DNA of 64,000 bases from Heliocidaris tuberculata (GCA_025618425.1 CM046842.1:21846340-21910339); one strand, 5' to 3'; positions 47,105 through 58,094 are shown, numbered from the stretch's first letter. The notes: generated from the letters alone by a model not told the origin. Translations and numbers: made by a program.

Positions 47105-47758
47105 GCATTCACACTTATCATGTTTACCATCATGACCATGGCATAACGTCTGAAGACTGCATGAACGTAGGCTCGAGTCGAAGCGTTGGATGGAGTTGGT
47201 CACTTGGAAGTTGGATGTTTGAACAGTTGAATTTATCTTTGAAATGAAAGAAAATGCTAATTTACAAATATATCAAATGCAGAATGTAGATCTACTCAGT
47301 CCAGTCCCATCTCCCTGCTCAGTCTATCTAACTTTTTCAGCTGCATGGCCTGAATTTGCACTCCTCTATAGACCTCTATAGCCATTATACTTCTGCTTAT
47401 AGGCTAGATCTAGTCGATTATTAACGTTATTGTAATAGTAGTACATCATATGATCCGGTCATGATGATCATAATTGATAATTTCAAGGCGCCAACCTATT
47501 TTCTTTGAAAAGTACATTTGCAAAGCAAGGTATTCAGATTTTTGTTCTTGTATTAAATATGTTTGAACGATTTGTGTTAAGAAGAGTATCATTAGAGATT
47601 TACAAAATCCAGGATTTATATCTTGGTTTTGCTGAACTGTAATGATGTTACCTTTATAATGGTTACACTATTTTCACCTGAGACTGAACCTAAGAATATA
47701 ATTATTTATTTGAGAGGTCGAAGCCGAGGAAGTTTTCAACAACGCTTGAAAAATCAAA
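46502..47758. promoter_or_regulatory. upstream region of the PCYOX1-family gene
   Basis: About 1.2 kb before the start codon at 47759. It contains a GA microsatellite (about 46540-46575) and a (CAT)n run (about 47071-47103). The last ~140 bases before the ATG are the likely 5' UTR. I see no clear TATA box at a fixed distance, and the transcription start is not determinable here. The zinc-finger gene runs away on the opposite strand, so this region and the one to its left may be shared regulatory space. Confidence 0.3.
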
Positions 47759-47882
47759 ATGTTTTCGAAGAAATTATACGTTTTGATTGCAGTTCTGTGT
47801 ATTTACCTAACACTGTCATATTCTTCCACGTCATCTGAAAATGAAAAGGTTGATGGAAACCAATCGAGGCCTGTTAAAATTG
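47759..47882 (+). CDS. prenylcysteine oxidase family, exon 1 (signal peptide)
   Basis: The ATG opens 41 codons plus one base, ending at the donor GTAAGT. The protein starts MFSKKLYVLIAVLCIYLTLS, a typical signal peptide (basic start, hydrophobic core), followed by SSTSSENEKVDG and ending RPVKI. The one leftover G joins CA of exon 2 to give Ala, so the text reads KI-AIVGGGIGG across the splice, exactly where PCYOX1 proteins begin their FAD-binding fold. The start is chosen because it places the signal peptide directly before the Rossmann motif, and an in-frame TAA lies upstream. Intron 1 is about 12 kb. Confidence 0.88.
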
Positions 47883-47963
47883 GTAAGTTCACTTTCGGTA
47901 TTCCTGTAGTACTAGCATGACTAGTGACGTGTTGGCTTTGCTGTGCCTGGGCTGGGGCTGGGT

Positions 47964-48010
47964 TAACTCCAGGGAGCTCGAACGCGTAGCGTTCGAGCTC
48001 CCTGGAGTTA
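47964..48010. repeat. perfect 22-bp hairpin with 3-base loop
   Basis: Arms at 47964-47985 and 47989-48010 are exact reverse complements (core CCAGGGAGCTCGAACGC) around GTA. Located 82 bases inside PCYOX1 intron 1. A perfect stem this long suggests recent origin or constraint. Confidence 0.95.
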
Positions 48011-48014
48011 GGTC

Positions 48015-50370
48015 AGGATTAGCTATACGAGCTCTGTGGCTTATCAGTCTGGCTGGTATAGTCAAGGATTGTAATTCCGAACAGATTGTATTACCGTACG
48101 TGTAAAGTTAAGCGCCTAAAATGGGTTTTCATACGCGTGGGATTACGCGTATGAAAACCACACTATTGAAACAAAGCCAAAGGTTGTGTCTTTTTCCCAT
48201 AGTCTTATAGATCTAGATCTAGGTAGACCTCTAGATCTAGTAGGTTTCACACGTTCGGAAAAGCAGTACCTTTTTCAAGGGACCAAAACGCCGCGTCGTT
48301 GGGAAGGGGTTCACTCGGAAGGGAATATCGTATTAAATCTACGTTGTCTTTTTAAAATTCTATCAACTTCTTTTTCTGTAGGACTTTGAGCATTCATCAG
48401 TAGAGGCGCACGGCCGACATCGGAGACTCTCTCCCATTTGGAGACTGTCTCTCATATCGGAGACTTAGCTTACAAAAGGATAAAAGAAACAACACTAACA
48501 ACAAGGCAGTTTATCCCAGCCAAATTTTTGCCTGACTGAGGTCAGAAACCCATTTGTTTTGTGTGTGGGTCATAACAAAAATTGTTATGAAAACAAAAGT
48601 AGACGGTGAATCTTTGAAGTAGAAGGTCAAAAGGGGTAATTTTTCATGAGGAATCTGCTTATGACATTTTCATTTTGCGCCGAGGTAATCCCTTTGCCGC
48701 AAATGTAAACAAAGAAAATCGATCTCCCAAATGGGAGACTGTCTCCCACATCGGCTACCAAAAATATTTATGAAAGTCTCTGATAATAGAGACAATCTCC
48801 CAAATGGGAGAGAGTCTCCAATATCGGCCGTGCGCCTCTACTGTTCATTATGTAAGTTTGACAGATATTCGTGTGATATTTTATTTGCTATCGTTGATTT
48901 TCTGAAAAGTGTTCGGACACTGGATCCACCTCCATATAGGCATGGGCTGTATAGCTCTGTGGCTAGTATGGACTATGGTGGTTGATCCAGTGTCCGAACA
49001 CTTTTCAGAAAATCAACGATAGCAAATAAAATATCACACGAATATCTGTCAAACTTACATAATGAATGCTCAAAGTCCTACAGAAAAAGAAATTGTTGGA
49101 ATTTTAAAAAGACAACGTAGATTTAATACGATATTCCCTTCCGAGTGAACCCCTTCCCAATGACGCGGCGTTTTGGTCCCTTGAAAACGGTACTGCATTT
49201 CCGAACGTGTGAAACCTATGGGAAAAAGACACAACCTTTGTTTCAATAGTGTGGTTTTCATACGCGTGGGATTACCATTTTAGGCGCTTAACTGTACACA
49301 TTCGGTAATACAATCTGTTCAGAATTACAATCCTTGCCTATACTGTGTGTGGAGGAGGATATCAACCAAAAAATCTAGATCTAAATATCACCATTTCCCA
49401 CATACTGTGAGCCATGCAAACCACCCTCGGAGTTTGCTAAAGGGGTTGTAAACCTTCCAGGATCAACTAAGATTGTAAAAATTGAATGAATAAAAAAGAA
49501 AAAAAGCCACAAAATTGGCAGGTGTGATCGGTTTTTTTTTACCTTTCATATATGGGACTAGATTCTACACCAATCTTTATCTTGCATGTGTAGTCCCATA
49601 TATATGATGGGGGGACCTAAAGCTACGCACTTTGTTTCCAGCGGCTAAAAAGTCACCTTTTCAATGATTTATGCGAATTTCTTTTATATATCTTGGTTCT
49701 CTATACTCTTAAATTAAATTTTTGAGAAAATTACGACAGACAAATATCAATAACATAAATTTTCAAGTCGATGTCGATACCCATGTCGAATTTGGTCAAA
49801 AAAATGAAAGGGTCCTAAACTAAGCTACGCATATGTAATAAATGAATGTAAATTTGATTTTTAAGCTGACTGACGTGAATTTCATCCCGATATAATAATA
49901 GTGATAATATCACCAAAAATAAAGGAAAATTACTCATTCTTTTTGGCGAACGTAAATGATAATCTCGTTGCTCAGTCATACCAATAGTTTGGCGCATTGA
50001 ACGCGTCGTATTGCGCGTATTTGTGGGGTGCGTAGCTTTAGGACCTGCGTAGCTTTAGGACCCCTGACCATACAAGTTACAAGTGCAAGGTTAAAAAAAC
50101 CCGATCACACCTGCCGATTTTGTGACTTTTTTTCTTTTTTATTCATTCAATTTTTACAATCTTAGTTGATCCTCGAAGGTAACCCCTTTAGCAAACTCCG
50201 AGGGTGGTTTGCATGGCTCACAGTATGTGGGAAATGGTGATATCTACATTTAGATCTAGATTTTTTGGTTGATATCCTCCTCCACACACAGTATAGGCAT
50301 GGGCTGTATAGCTCTGTGGCCAGTACCAGATTGATAAGCCACAGAGCTCGTATAGCTAGGCTGGGATAGC
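48015..50370. repeat. nested inverted-repeat complex in PCYOX1 intron 1
   Basis: Three levels of folding are visible. (a) GCTATACGAGCTCTGTGGCTTATCA at the far left pairs with its complement at about 50330-50360. (b) About 48090-48397 plus 48844-48925 pairs with about 48985-49290, meeting at a palindromic junction near 48970-48985 (GGATCCA..TGGATCC region, AGTGTTCGGACACTGG). (c) About 49340-49540 pairs with about 50085-50295 (GGAGGAGGATATCAACCAAAAAATCTAGATC). The left arm of (b) contains a transposon, 48398-48843. No open frame is conserved between arms. It may be a large foldback transposon or repeated in-situ inverted duplication. Confidence 0.85.
48398..48843. mobile_element. element with CAGTAGAGGCGCACGGCCGA termini, 5-bp duplication
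   Basis: The right end mirrors the left (TCGGCCGTGCGCCTCTACTG). TTCAT flanks both sides (48393-48397, 48844-48848), and the opposite arm of the palindrome has the empty site GCATTCATTATG. Subterminal GGAGACTGTCTCCC palindromes occur several times. Related pieces are at 51533-51590 and 57305-57673. A 5-base duplication with CAG...CTG ends would fit the hAT5-type group, an inference. Confidence 0.9.
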
Positions 50371-50847
50371 TGCACGAGAATCCGGGCGCGGCCTATTATT
50401 AGGGTGTCTGAAGTCACACTGAAAAGTGTCAGCTTAAAAACGTGCTGATTCAGGGGAAAATATGGCACAATTTTTGGTGCAAATTCTTCCTGTTATTAAA
50501 ATGTGATCTGAATTAATTTTTATCTCATATTTGGAATGTATGGAAAGAGAAAATCGTGGCCATTCTTTTGACACTAACTGACTAGATCTACATGTAAGCT
50601 GCTAAGGACAAGTTTTTAGGTTCACTAGTACTAGAAAATTAAAATAAGAATTAAGAGATAAATTGCAAACCCTTGTATTTGTGTGTATTCAGATTGCCAT
50701 TTCCCCATGCATTTCCTATATTAAAGGGAAACTGAAATTTCTGTTTTACACAAATTTTGTCACTTTTTTGCAATTTTGCACTGTGATCTGATATTCAAAC
50801 CTTGAAAAAATTCATACCATCAGAAAGAGTGTAAAATTTCCTATCTG
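50371..50847. other. intron 1, no feature seen
   Basis: AT-rich intronic sequence without recognisable element ends. Confidence 0.5.
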
Positions 50848-50993
50848 AGCCCTCTTGCATAAAAAGTTGCGATTAAACGCAACTCAAAAACTTAAACGCA
50901 ACTCCATTTTCAACCAATCAGGATCCCGTATTTGGGACTTGCGTTTAATTTTTTGAGTTGCGCTTAATCGCAACTTTTTATGCAAGAGGGCCC
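50848..50993. mobile_element. 146-bp foldback MITE (GCCCTCTTGCATAAAAAGTTG)
   Basis: The left arm GCCCTCTTGCATAAAAAG with GATTAAACGCAACTCAAAAA pairs with the right arm (TTTTTGAGTTGCGCTTAATCGC ... TATGCAAGAGGGC) around a short centre containing CCAATCAGGATCC. A truncated relative lies at 968-1065. Confidence 0.9.
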
Positions 50994-51299
50994 TGGTCAT
51001 GTAAAGGACAAGTTTTTGACATTAAGTATAAAGTCGTAACACAGGTCTCGGAAGCTCAAAATTTATATTTGTGTGTGTCCCATTTCTTAACTACATAGCC
51101 TATGGCAGAAAAAAGCTGAAAAATTGTCTGATTTCATTTTCATTCTCTTATTTTGCAGTAATTAACTGGAATTTTTCATGAAATATCATATTTCTGTCAG
51201 TTTGATGGCTATTATTTTTCAATTCCAGAAAGAAAATTTGATATTATTTTGAAATAAGTGAAATAATTTTTTTTCTCCAGACACCCTAGTACTATTATT

Positions 51300-51590
51300 T
51301 AAACTCGGCATTAAGGTTTGGGCGAACTCGATGGTCCTCGGCAGAAAATCGCGGCCGAGGCCGAGTGAGCCCACTCACGGGACCATGCATCACTCACTCT
51401 GTGGGGCTGTGTCAATTTCGGCCCGTCACGACCTCTAAGTTGAAGAGGTAAAAACACCAATATAATTGGCAAAATTTTGAGAAAATACTTCCTACAGTAA
51501 GGCTTCTGCATTTTACACAGTACAATAGGCCTAGAGGTGCACGGCCGATATTTGGAGACTGTCTCCCATTTGGGAGACGATCTCTATACA
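51300..51590. repeat. part of a dispersed inverted complex (pairs with about 57135-57270)
   Basis: 'ACTCACGGGACCAT' and 'CGTCACGACCTCTAAGTTGAAGAGG' occur as their reverse complements at about 57190-57265. A piece of the GTGCACGGCCGA / GGAGACTGTCTCCC element is at 51533-51590. 'AAAAACACCAATATAATT' and 'GAGAAAATACTTCCT' recur inverted at about 51820-51870. Confidence 0.7.
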
Positions 51591-51830
51591 CTCACACTTA
51601 TGCGAGGTTATTGGAGATAACCTCGCACTCAGTACCTTAATTTCATACCGTGAGCAATTGCCTCCCATAGGCACGTGTGTGATATCTTGCCCATATGTGT
51701 GCAGGAGAGGAGTAAGATACTGACCAAAAACAGCCTGAAAATTTCATTTGATCAAGATGATAAAAGAACCTATCAAAGGATCTGGCATGAAATTAGATAT
51801 TCTGTCATTCTAAAATGTAGAAGGAAGTAT
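51590..51830 (+). repeat. inverted-repeat arm paired with 57670-57905
   Basis: Contains GCGAGGTTATTGGAGATAACCTCGC, itself a 25-base palindrome, then CATACCGTGAGCAATTGCCTCCCATAGGC, a 'GATATCTTGCCCATA' stretch, 'AACAGCCTGAAAATTTCA' and 'GGATCTGGCATGAAATTAGATATTCTG'. The whole order recurs as the reverse complement at 57670-57905, 6 kb away. Confidence 0.85.
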
Positions 51831-51899
51831 TTTCTCAAATTTTTGCTAATTATATTGGTGTTTTTACCTCTGGGTCATTCCACAGGGTTGGGGCAACAG

Positions 51900-53560
51900 C
51901 ATATTTTTGTGTACATCCCACATATCTTATATTATCCTGAATTTGTTGTTTGGTGAATTTTATTGTAATGAGGTTTTAATTGAAGGCAAGTGGTTATTTG
52001 ATCTTATGATGAATAAATTCAATGTTTGAAAAAAAAAGTAATGTTGGTGTATCTTTGTTTGCCGATGTCCACTCCTATTTTGGGGGGTACAAGTGTGACA
52101 TGAAAACATGTCTTTTTCAGATATAATTATTAGCAAAACTGAATGACTTAGCCACAAATCTGTAGTTGTTTTTTACCAAGCAATATATGATGTTTAAAAG
52201 TGTAGAATGTTATTTGGCAAAAGCTAACAGTAGTTGTAAAAATTAAATCCAAAGTTAGGCCATACCACCGTTACAAGAAATGTCCACTATCCAGATTTAT
52301 CGTAACGGTGGTAAAGTTACATTTTGTTCAAAAATAGAATGCACTAATCTCATGCTGCAGTCGGGAAAATAAAGGGATTGGTGATGGAAATATTTTCATA
52401 GAAAATCTTGGTTTGATAAATATAACAAGGACAAGAAAAATATGTATCACTCCTAAAATTTGATCGCGATGTCCCTGTGCATTTTGTAACGGTGGTTGTA
52501 ACTCCTTCGCTGATCTCGAAAATAAAAGAAATCAGCAGCCCTTCGGGGGGAGTGAAGGTCACGTGAGTGAAACATCTTCGAGGGGAACCACACAAATTTA
52601 AGTCGCCACTCGTCGCAAACGATTTACATTGTAGGAGCGTTTTACCGGCATTGTCCACCGTAACGGTGGTACAAACAATGAGACGATTTCCTCCTTTGTA
52701 ATAGCGTGAGCACCGTGATTTATTCATATTTTAAAGAAATAAGTCCGTGTAATTATCCTATTGACTCGCTGTGATACAATATCGATTTTGATTGATTTTA
52801 TTGTTCAAAGTAATGGCGAATCGGGCATTTAATTTACACTACGGTCCCATATACTCATTTTCGTGTTGGAATGACAACATTTCATGATCGGTGATGAAAA
52901 AACAACGATTAGCATTTCTCCTACGGGGCCCTCGTCAGTATCAAAACTATATTTATTATCCAGTACCAATGGAAACACTTATGAGTCATCTCTGTCCCGT
53001 TTTTAAACAGTTCTATGATCCAAATTCTGTAATTTTAGATGTGAAGTTGTGTCCTACAATAAACTTCTTTCAATGACTTGAATGAGTATCTCACTGGATT
53101 CATGCGGTAGGTTTCATGCCTTAATACTTCCGGGGTGGGCCTCTGGTTACTGTCCCTCATTTAAAAAAAAACTTAACAGATTATTCAGCTACATGGTGGT
53201 TGGTGGGGATGAATGATTAGAGGGGAGGGCACTAGTGTACCCGGGGGGGGGGGGGGGCAGAATCCCCCCTGACAACTTTTGACAGGAAAACATTTTTTAC
53301 CTTTTTTTTTTTTTTTTTTTTTGCTTGTCGGAGAATCATGGAGCTAAACATCTGATACCTCTCCCCCCCCCCCCCCCCCACTGAGCGACTTTTTGAGGAC
53401 TTGAAATTTTTTTTGGGGGGGGTGGGGGTGGGGCCAAATAAAATCAATCCATATTTTTGTAATGAAAAAAATATTCTTAATAAAGTATTAATGGATGATC
53501 GGATTATTTGAACTGTTTTCACACATTTCTCACATACACAGAAATAAAAGACAAGCATAC
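51900..53560. other. intron 1, contains GTAACGGTGGT palindromic motifs
   Basis: The motif TGTAACGGTGGTA or its complement occurs at about 52262, 52303, 52485 and 52653 (the last as a palindrome CCACCGTAACGGTGG). Related sites lie further right. Two minus-strand frames (52350-52727, 53232-53558) have no motif; the second spans poly-G and poly-T tracts. Confidence 0.5.
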
Positions 53561-54011
53561 TTTCAGAGATTTTATTTCAGAACAACTGGTTATCTACGTA
53601 TCACATGTGATTTAAAAAAATACAAAACTGGGCTCCTTAAAATTTGTCCGTAAGTGATGTCAAGTGTAGAAAAGGAAATGTGCTAGGAAACCATGCCTTT
53701 ATTGAATATGGTAGTCTGCATAAAACATTTTCACAAAACAATATTTCCCCAGAATTAGGATGACTTTTACATTAAAAGGTACATGTATAGATCAAACAGT
53801 ACCTCTGTTACAGGGACATGATGTCCTAGTAACGGAGGTATTATTTTAAGAAGGGGGCTATGTCCAACAGGAATTGTTGAAGATTACAATTGAAATCAAC
53901 TTCCACTTGAAAAAAAAAGACCTCTTCCTTTTCCTGTTGCAATCTGCTCAGTAAACTTACTGTGAAGAATTCAGGGAAATTATAACAATATATAGGATAA
54001 ATCGCAATAAG

Positions 54012-55923
54012 CAGTGTAGTAAAATCACGCAAAACCGTTATAACGCAAACCCGTAATAATTTGACGTCAAAATAGTTAATCGATTACCAGGATATCACTC
54101 TCCGCGCTCCACTGTGCAAGAGAATTTGCACGCAAACCCTATGTGAATAGAGAAGGCATGAACGATTCCAAGTTGCGTTCTTAATCTTTAAATTCACAGG
54201 GACGGCTCAAAAAGCAAAGGGACGGCTGCAAAATACGATACTTTTAAAGAAAAATTTATACTTGATCAATCTATCCGCGCCGAATTTTTTTTCCCCGTGG
54301 CGTTTTGCTATAAATCAATCAAAATCATAATTCATCTTCTGCAAGCAGCTGACAAGAACGCCTGATAGATGTAATGACAGTCGTTGTTTGTCCAATATAC
54401 ACGTGTGTATGATGACCAACACGGCTGGCGTGGCAGCAGTACTATAATATTTCTTTGTTTTTTCTTCTCTCTATCTTCATTCTTTTCTGATGAATTTCTT
54501 TGTTTTTCTTCTCTCTTGTCTTCTTTTTCTTATGTATTCCTTTGTTTTGCCTCTATCTGTATTGTATTTCTTTGTTTTTCTTCTCTCCTTCTTCCTTTTT
54601 CCTTATGTATTTCTTTGTTTTTCTTCTCTCCGTCTTCCATTCCTCATGTATTTCTTTGTTTTTCTTTTCTCTGTCTTCCTTTTTTCCTTTATGTATTTCT
54701 TTGTTTTTCTTCTCTCTTCTTTTTCCTTATGTATTTCTTTGTTTTTCTTCTCTCCGTCTTCCTTTTTTCCTCATGTATTTCTTTGTTTTTCTTCTCTCTG
54801 TCTTCCTTTTTTCCTTATGTATTTCTTTGTTTTTCTTCTCTTCTTCTTCCCTTATGTATTCCTTTGTTTTTCTTCTCTCTGTCTTCTTTTTTTCCTTATC
54901 TATTTCTTTGTTTTTCTTCTCTTCTTCTTCCCTTATGTATTCCTTTGTTTGTCTTCTCTCTGTCTTCTTTTTTTCCTTATGTATTACTTTGTTTTTCTTC
55001 TCTTCTTCTTCCCTTATGTATTCCTTTGTTTTTCTTCTCTCTGTCTTCCTTTTTCCTTATGTATTTCTTTGTTTTTCTTCTCTTCTTCTTCCCTTATGTA
55101 TTCCTTTGTTTTTCTTCCCTCTGTCTTCCTTTTTCCTTATGTATTTCTTTGTTTTTCTTCTCTCTGTCTTCCTTTTCCCTAATGTATTTCTTTGTTTTTC
55201 TTCGCTCTTCTTTTTTTCCTTATGTAATCCTTTGTTTTTCTTCTCTCTGTCTTTCTTTTTCCTTATGTATTCCTTTGTTTTTCTTCTCTCTTCTTTTTTT
55301 CCTTATGTATTTCTTTGTTTTTCTTCTCTCTTCTTTTTCCTTATGTATTTCTTTGTTTTTCTTCTCTCCGTCTTCCTTTCTTCATGTATTTCTTTGTTTT
55401 TCTTTTCTATGTCTTCCTTTTTTCCTGATGTATTTCTTTGTTTTTCTTCTCTCTGTCTTCTTTTTTTCTTATGTATTTCTTTGTTTTTCTTCTCTCTGTC
55501 TTCCTTTTTCCTTATGTATTTCTTTGTTTTTCTTCTCTCTGTCTTCCTTTTTCCTAATGTATTTCTTTGTTTTTCTTCGCTCTTCTTTTTTTCCTTATGT
55601 ATTCCTTTGTTTTTATTCTCTCTGTCTTCCTTTTTCCTTATTTATTTCTTTGTTTTTATTCTGTAAATCTTCTTTTTATTTCTTTATGCATTTCTTTGTT
55701 TTTCTTCTCTCTGTCTTCCTTTTTTCCTTATGTATTTCTTTGTTTGTCTTCTCTCTGTCTTCCTTTTCAGTATGCACAACACATGCGTCAACTACGGGCG
55801 AACGACTAATAAGAGACTAGGAAAATCACTGGACCGTACGACCTTGCTGAGCAGGGCTTACGTAACAATCAGCAAATATAACGCTAAACCGTTATAACGC
55901 TTTCTCGTGATTTTACTACACTG
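54012..55923. mobile_element. element with CAGTGTAGTAAAATCACG termini and ATAAG duplication
   Basis: The left CAGTGTAGTAAAATCACG and the right CGTGATTTTACTACACTG are a perfect 18-base inverted pair, with ACCGTTATAACGC repeated just inside both ends. ATAAG flanks both sides (54007-54011, 55924-55928). The second tandem copy (about 56320-56345) provides the unoccupied counterpart. 5-base duplication and CAG...CTG ends suggest a hAT5-like non-autonomous element. About 70% of it is minisatellite. Confidence 0.88.
54445..55775. repeat. C/T-rich minisatellite, about 32 copies of a 40-45-base unit
   Basis: The unit is roughly TTTCTTTGTTTTTCTTCTCT + CTGTCTTCCTTTTTTCCTTATGTA with small length variants. 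Because CT/TTT-rich codons lack stops, all three plus-strand frames stay open (up to 478 codons of Phe/Leu/Ser/Cys). These are not genes. Higher-order pairs of units (for example the TCTTCTTCTTCCC variant every second unit at 54840-55110) show local amplification. Confidence 0.95.
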
Positions 55924-56400
55924 ATAAGAGGAAACAAACAATTCTTGAACCATTTACATACACCTTTTACCTGCAAAAAGCAATATACACTTGGGAAACA
56001 TGTATCTGCTTTCATACAATTTATTAAAGAAGACAGGTTTTCACAAACTTATATAATATTTTCAACAAATTATAATGGTTTCTGAGTTAAATGGTATATT
56101 AGATCATACTATACCTCCGTTACAGGGACATAATGTCCTTGTAACGGAGGTACTCTTTTAAGAAGGGGCTCCCTTCAACAGAAATGGTTGAAGATTCCAA
56201 CTAAAATCAATTTTAATATGAAAAGACATCCTTTCCCTTCCTTTCCCAGTTGCAATCATTTCAGTAAACTCATTTTCAAGAATTCAGGGAAAAAGTAAAA
56301 ATGGGAGGTCATAACATGGAGGGATAGAAACAATTTTGGAATCCATTAACATACACTTTGCTTTCATAATCATCTTTGAATTATCAAAAATGACCATTAA

Positions 56401-57300
56401 AGGCGTTCATTATTTTTTTGCCCAGGATTGAAAAAAAAAATCACTGTTCCAGCTAATGCTGTAATCATAATTGCAAACCTTTAGCTCAGACAGGAATCGC
56501 CTGAGTTTTATAAGCTGATCGGTCGTTTATATATCAAGATATTTACGATTGAACATTGATGTCGGGATAGAGTACCACCGAACCCCAAAGAACTCTTACG
56601 GTTGGCATACCTCGCTCTATCACAGAATACCGTACGGGCTGGAAACCCGCTCTGAAATCGCCAAGCGCTGGTGCTTGGTTTTTGTGACTGCAGCGCAGCG
56701 AAGAAGCCGAGCGACTTGCGCTAGCGATTGATCGCGATTTTCTCTTTTTTAGGATAGTAAACGGGTTCCATTTTCTCTCATACTTTCACATATCCTTAAT
56801 TATATATGTAGGTAGAGGACTGCACACAATTCACTGGCATTTGAGCTGATTTTACAATTTTTCACAAAGTTAATCAATCACTTTAAAGTTAGTAGAAATA
56901 TTGTATGGATTATGCTTGTGTGAGATGATGAAGACTTGGGACTTGAAATTGATGCTGGGAGAGAGAAATGAAGCAAAGGATGAAAAAAATGTCCACTGTA
57001 ACGGTGGTATTTTACCACATCTGGTAACTTTGATTACTCTACAATGAAGAGGTCTATTTACAAAATGCAAATGGAATTTATTGAATTGGTAATGTAGGTA
57101 ACTTTCAATGAGTAATTTATCTCAATTGAAACACTTTTATTTTGAGCTTCCATGTCACAAAAATTGCCCCAACCCTATGGAATGACCCCTCTTCAACTTA
57201 CATGTAGAGGTCGTGACAGGCCATAATACAGTCCCATACAGTGATGGTCCCGTGAGTGATCTCTATATTATCTGAGACTAAATGTCAACATTTTTTATGG
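56401..57300. other. intron 1, no gene recognised
   Basis: Includes a local GC-rich patch near 56570-56730 with a short open frame (60 codons) that has no known motif. A GTAACGGTGGTA site is at about 57000. Confidence 0.4.
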
Positions 57301-57304
57301 CCTA

Positions 57305-57673
57305 TTTAATTTTGGGAGACAGTCTCCCATGTAGGAGACCAACTTTCTTTGTTTACATTTGCGGCAAAGGGATTACCTTGGCTCAAAATGAAAATGTGAT
57401 AAGCAGATTCCTCATGAAAAAGTTCCCCTTATGACCATCTACTTACAAAATCCACCATCTACTTTTGTTTTCATAACATTTTTTGTTATCATCCACACAC
57501 AAAACAAATGGGCTTCTGATTTCTGAAGGGAAAAAATTTAGCAGAGAAGAAGGAGTGCCTTGTTGTTGGTGTTGTTTCTTTTGTCCTCTTGTTCGCAAAG
57601 TTTCCAATTGATATCAGAGACTGTCTCCCAAGTGTGAGAGAGTCTCCCAAATCGGCCGTGCGCCTCTACTGTT
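57305..57673 (-). mobile_element. second copy of the CAGTAGAGGCGCACGGCCGA element
   Basis: Matches the interior of 48398-48843 in the opposite orientation (TTTGTTTACATTTGCGGCAAAGGGATTACC, CATCTACTTTTGTTTTCATAACA) and ends CGGCCGTGCGCCTCTACTG at 57673. The left end is truncated or rearranged at GGGAGACAGTCTCCC. Confidence 0.8.
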
Positions 57674-57905
57674 TTAGACTGATAGAATATCTAATTTCAT
57701 GCCAGATCCTTCGATAGGATCTTTATCATCTTGATCAAGTGAAATTTTCAGGCTGTTTTTGGTGTCAGTGATCTTGCTCTCCTCCTGCACACATACATGT
57801 ATGGGCAAGATATCACACACTTGCCTATGGGAGGCAATTGCTCACGGTATGAAGGTACAGAGTGCGAGGTTATCTCCAATAACCTCGCATTAAGTGTGAG
57901 TGGAG
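57670..57905 (-). repeat. inverted-repeat arm paired with 51590-51830
   Basis: Reverse-complement copy of the 51590-51830 arm, including the GCGAGGTTATCTCCAATAACCTCGC palindrome. A 111-residue frame here (57797-58132) crosses the palindromes and has no motif. Confidence 0.85.
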
Positions 57906-58094
57906 TGAGCCAAGACTCAGAGAGTTCAGTTGATCGCAAATACTTGTTTTACTCGGGATTTATTCCACTCATAGGCCCTTGCCTATGTGGGACTGAGCTG
58001 TGTCCAACATTCACTTTTGCAGCAGTCAAAAACAGACAACATAATTGCTCTAAGCAAGATATAATTTTCTTGAATTTGCTAGATTACCTGATTC

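Larger units (their letters stand above)
53690..56400 (+). repeat. two-copy tandem repeat (about 390-bp unit) split by a transposon
   Basis: 'CTCTGTTACAGGGACAT.ATGTCCTAGTAACGGAGGTA...TTAAGAAGGGG' at 53802 matches 56107, and both continue to 'AGTAAACTCA/TTACT ..AAGAATTCAGGGAAA' and 'GAAACAA...TT..CCATT.ACATACAC'. Subtracting the 1.9-kb transposon in copy 1 gives a unit of about 390 bases. Each copy has a near-perfect 40-base hairpin (ACCTCCGTTACAGGGACAT and its complement). Confidence 0.8.

Noticed and set aside
52350..52727. 125-codon minus-strand frame in PCYOX1 intron 1
   Set aside because: No known motif or acceptor/donor context, and it overlaps the GTAACGGTGGT motif repeats.
54384..55820. 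478-codon open frame, apparently a membrane protein rich in Phe, Leu, Ser and Cys
   Set aside because: It is the plus-strand reading of a C/T-rich minisatellite. Two other frames over the same bases are also open, and the repeat lies inside a transposon.
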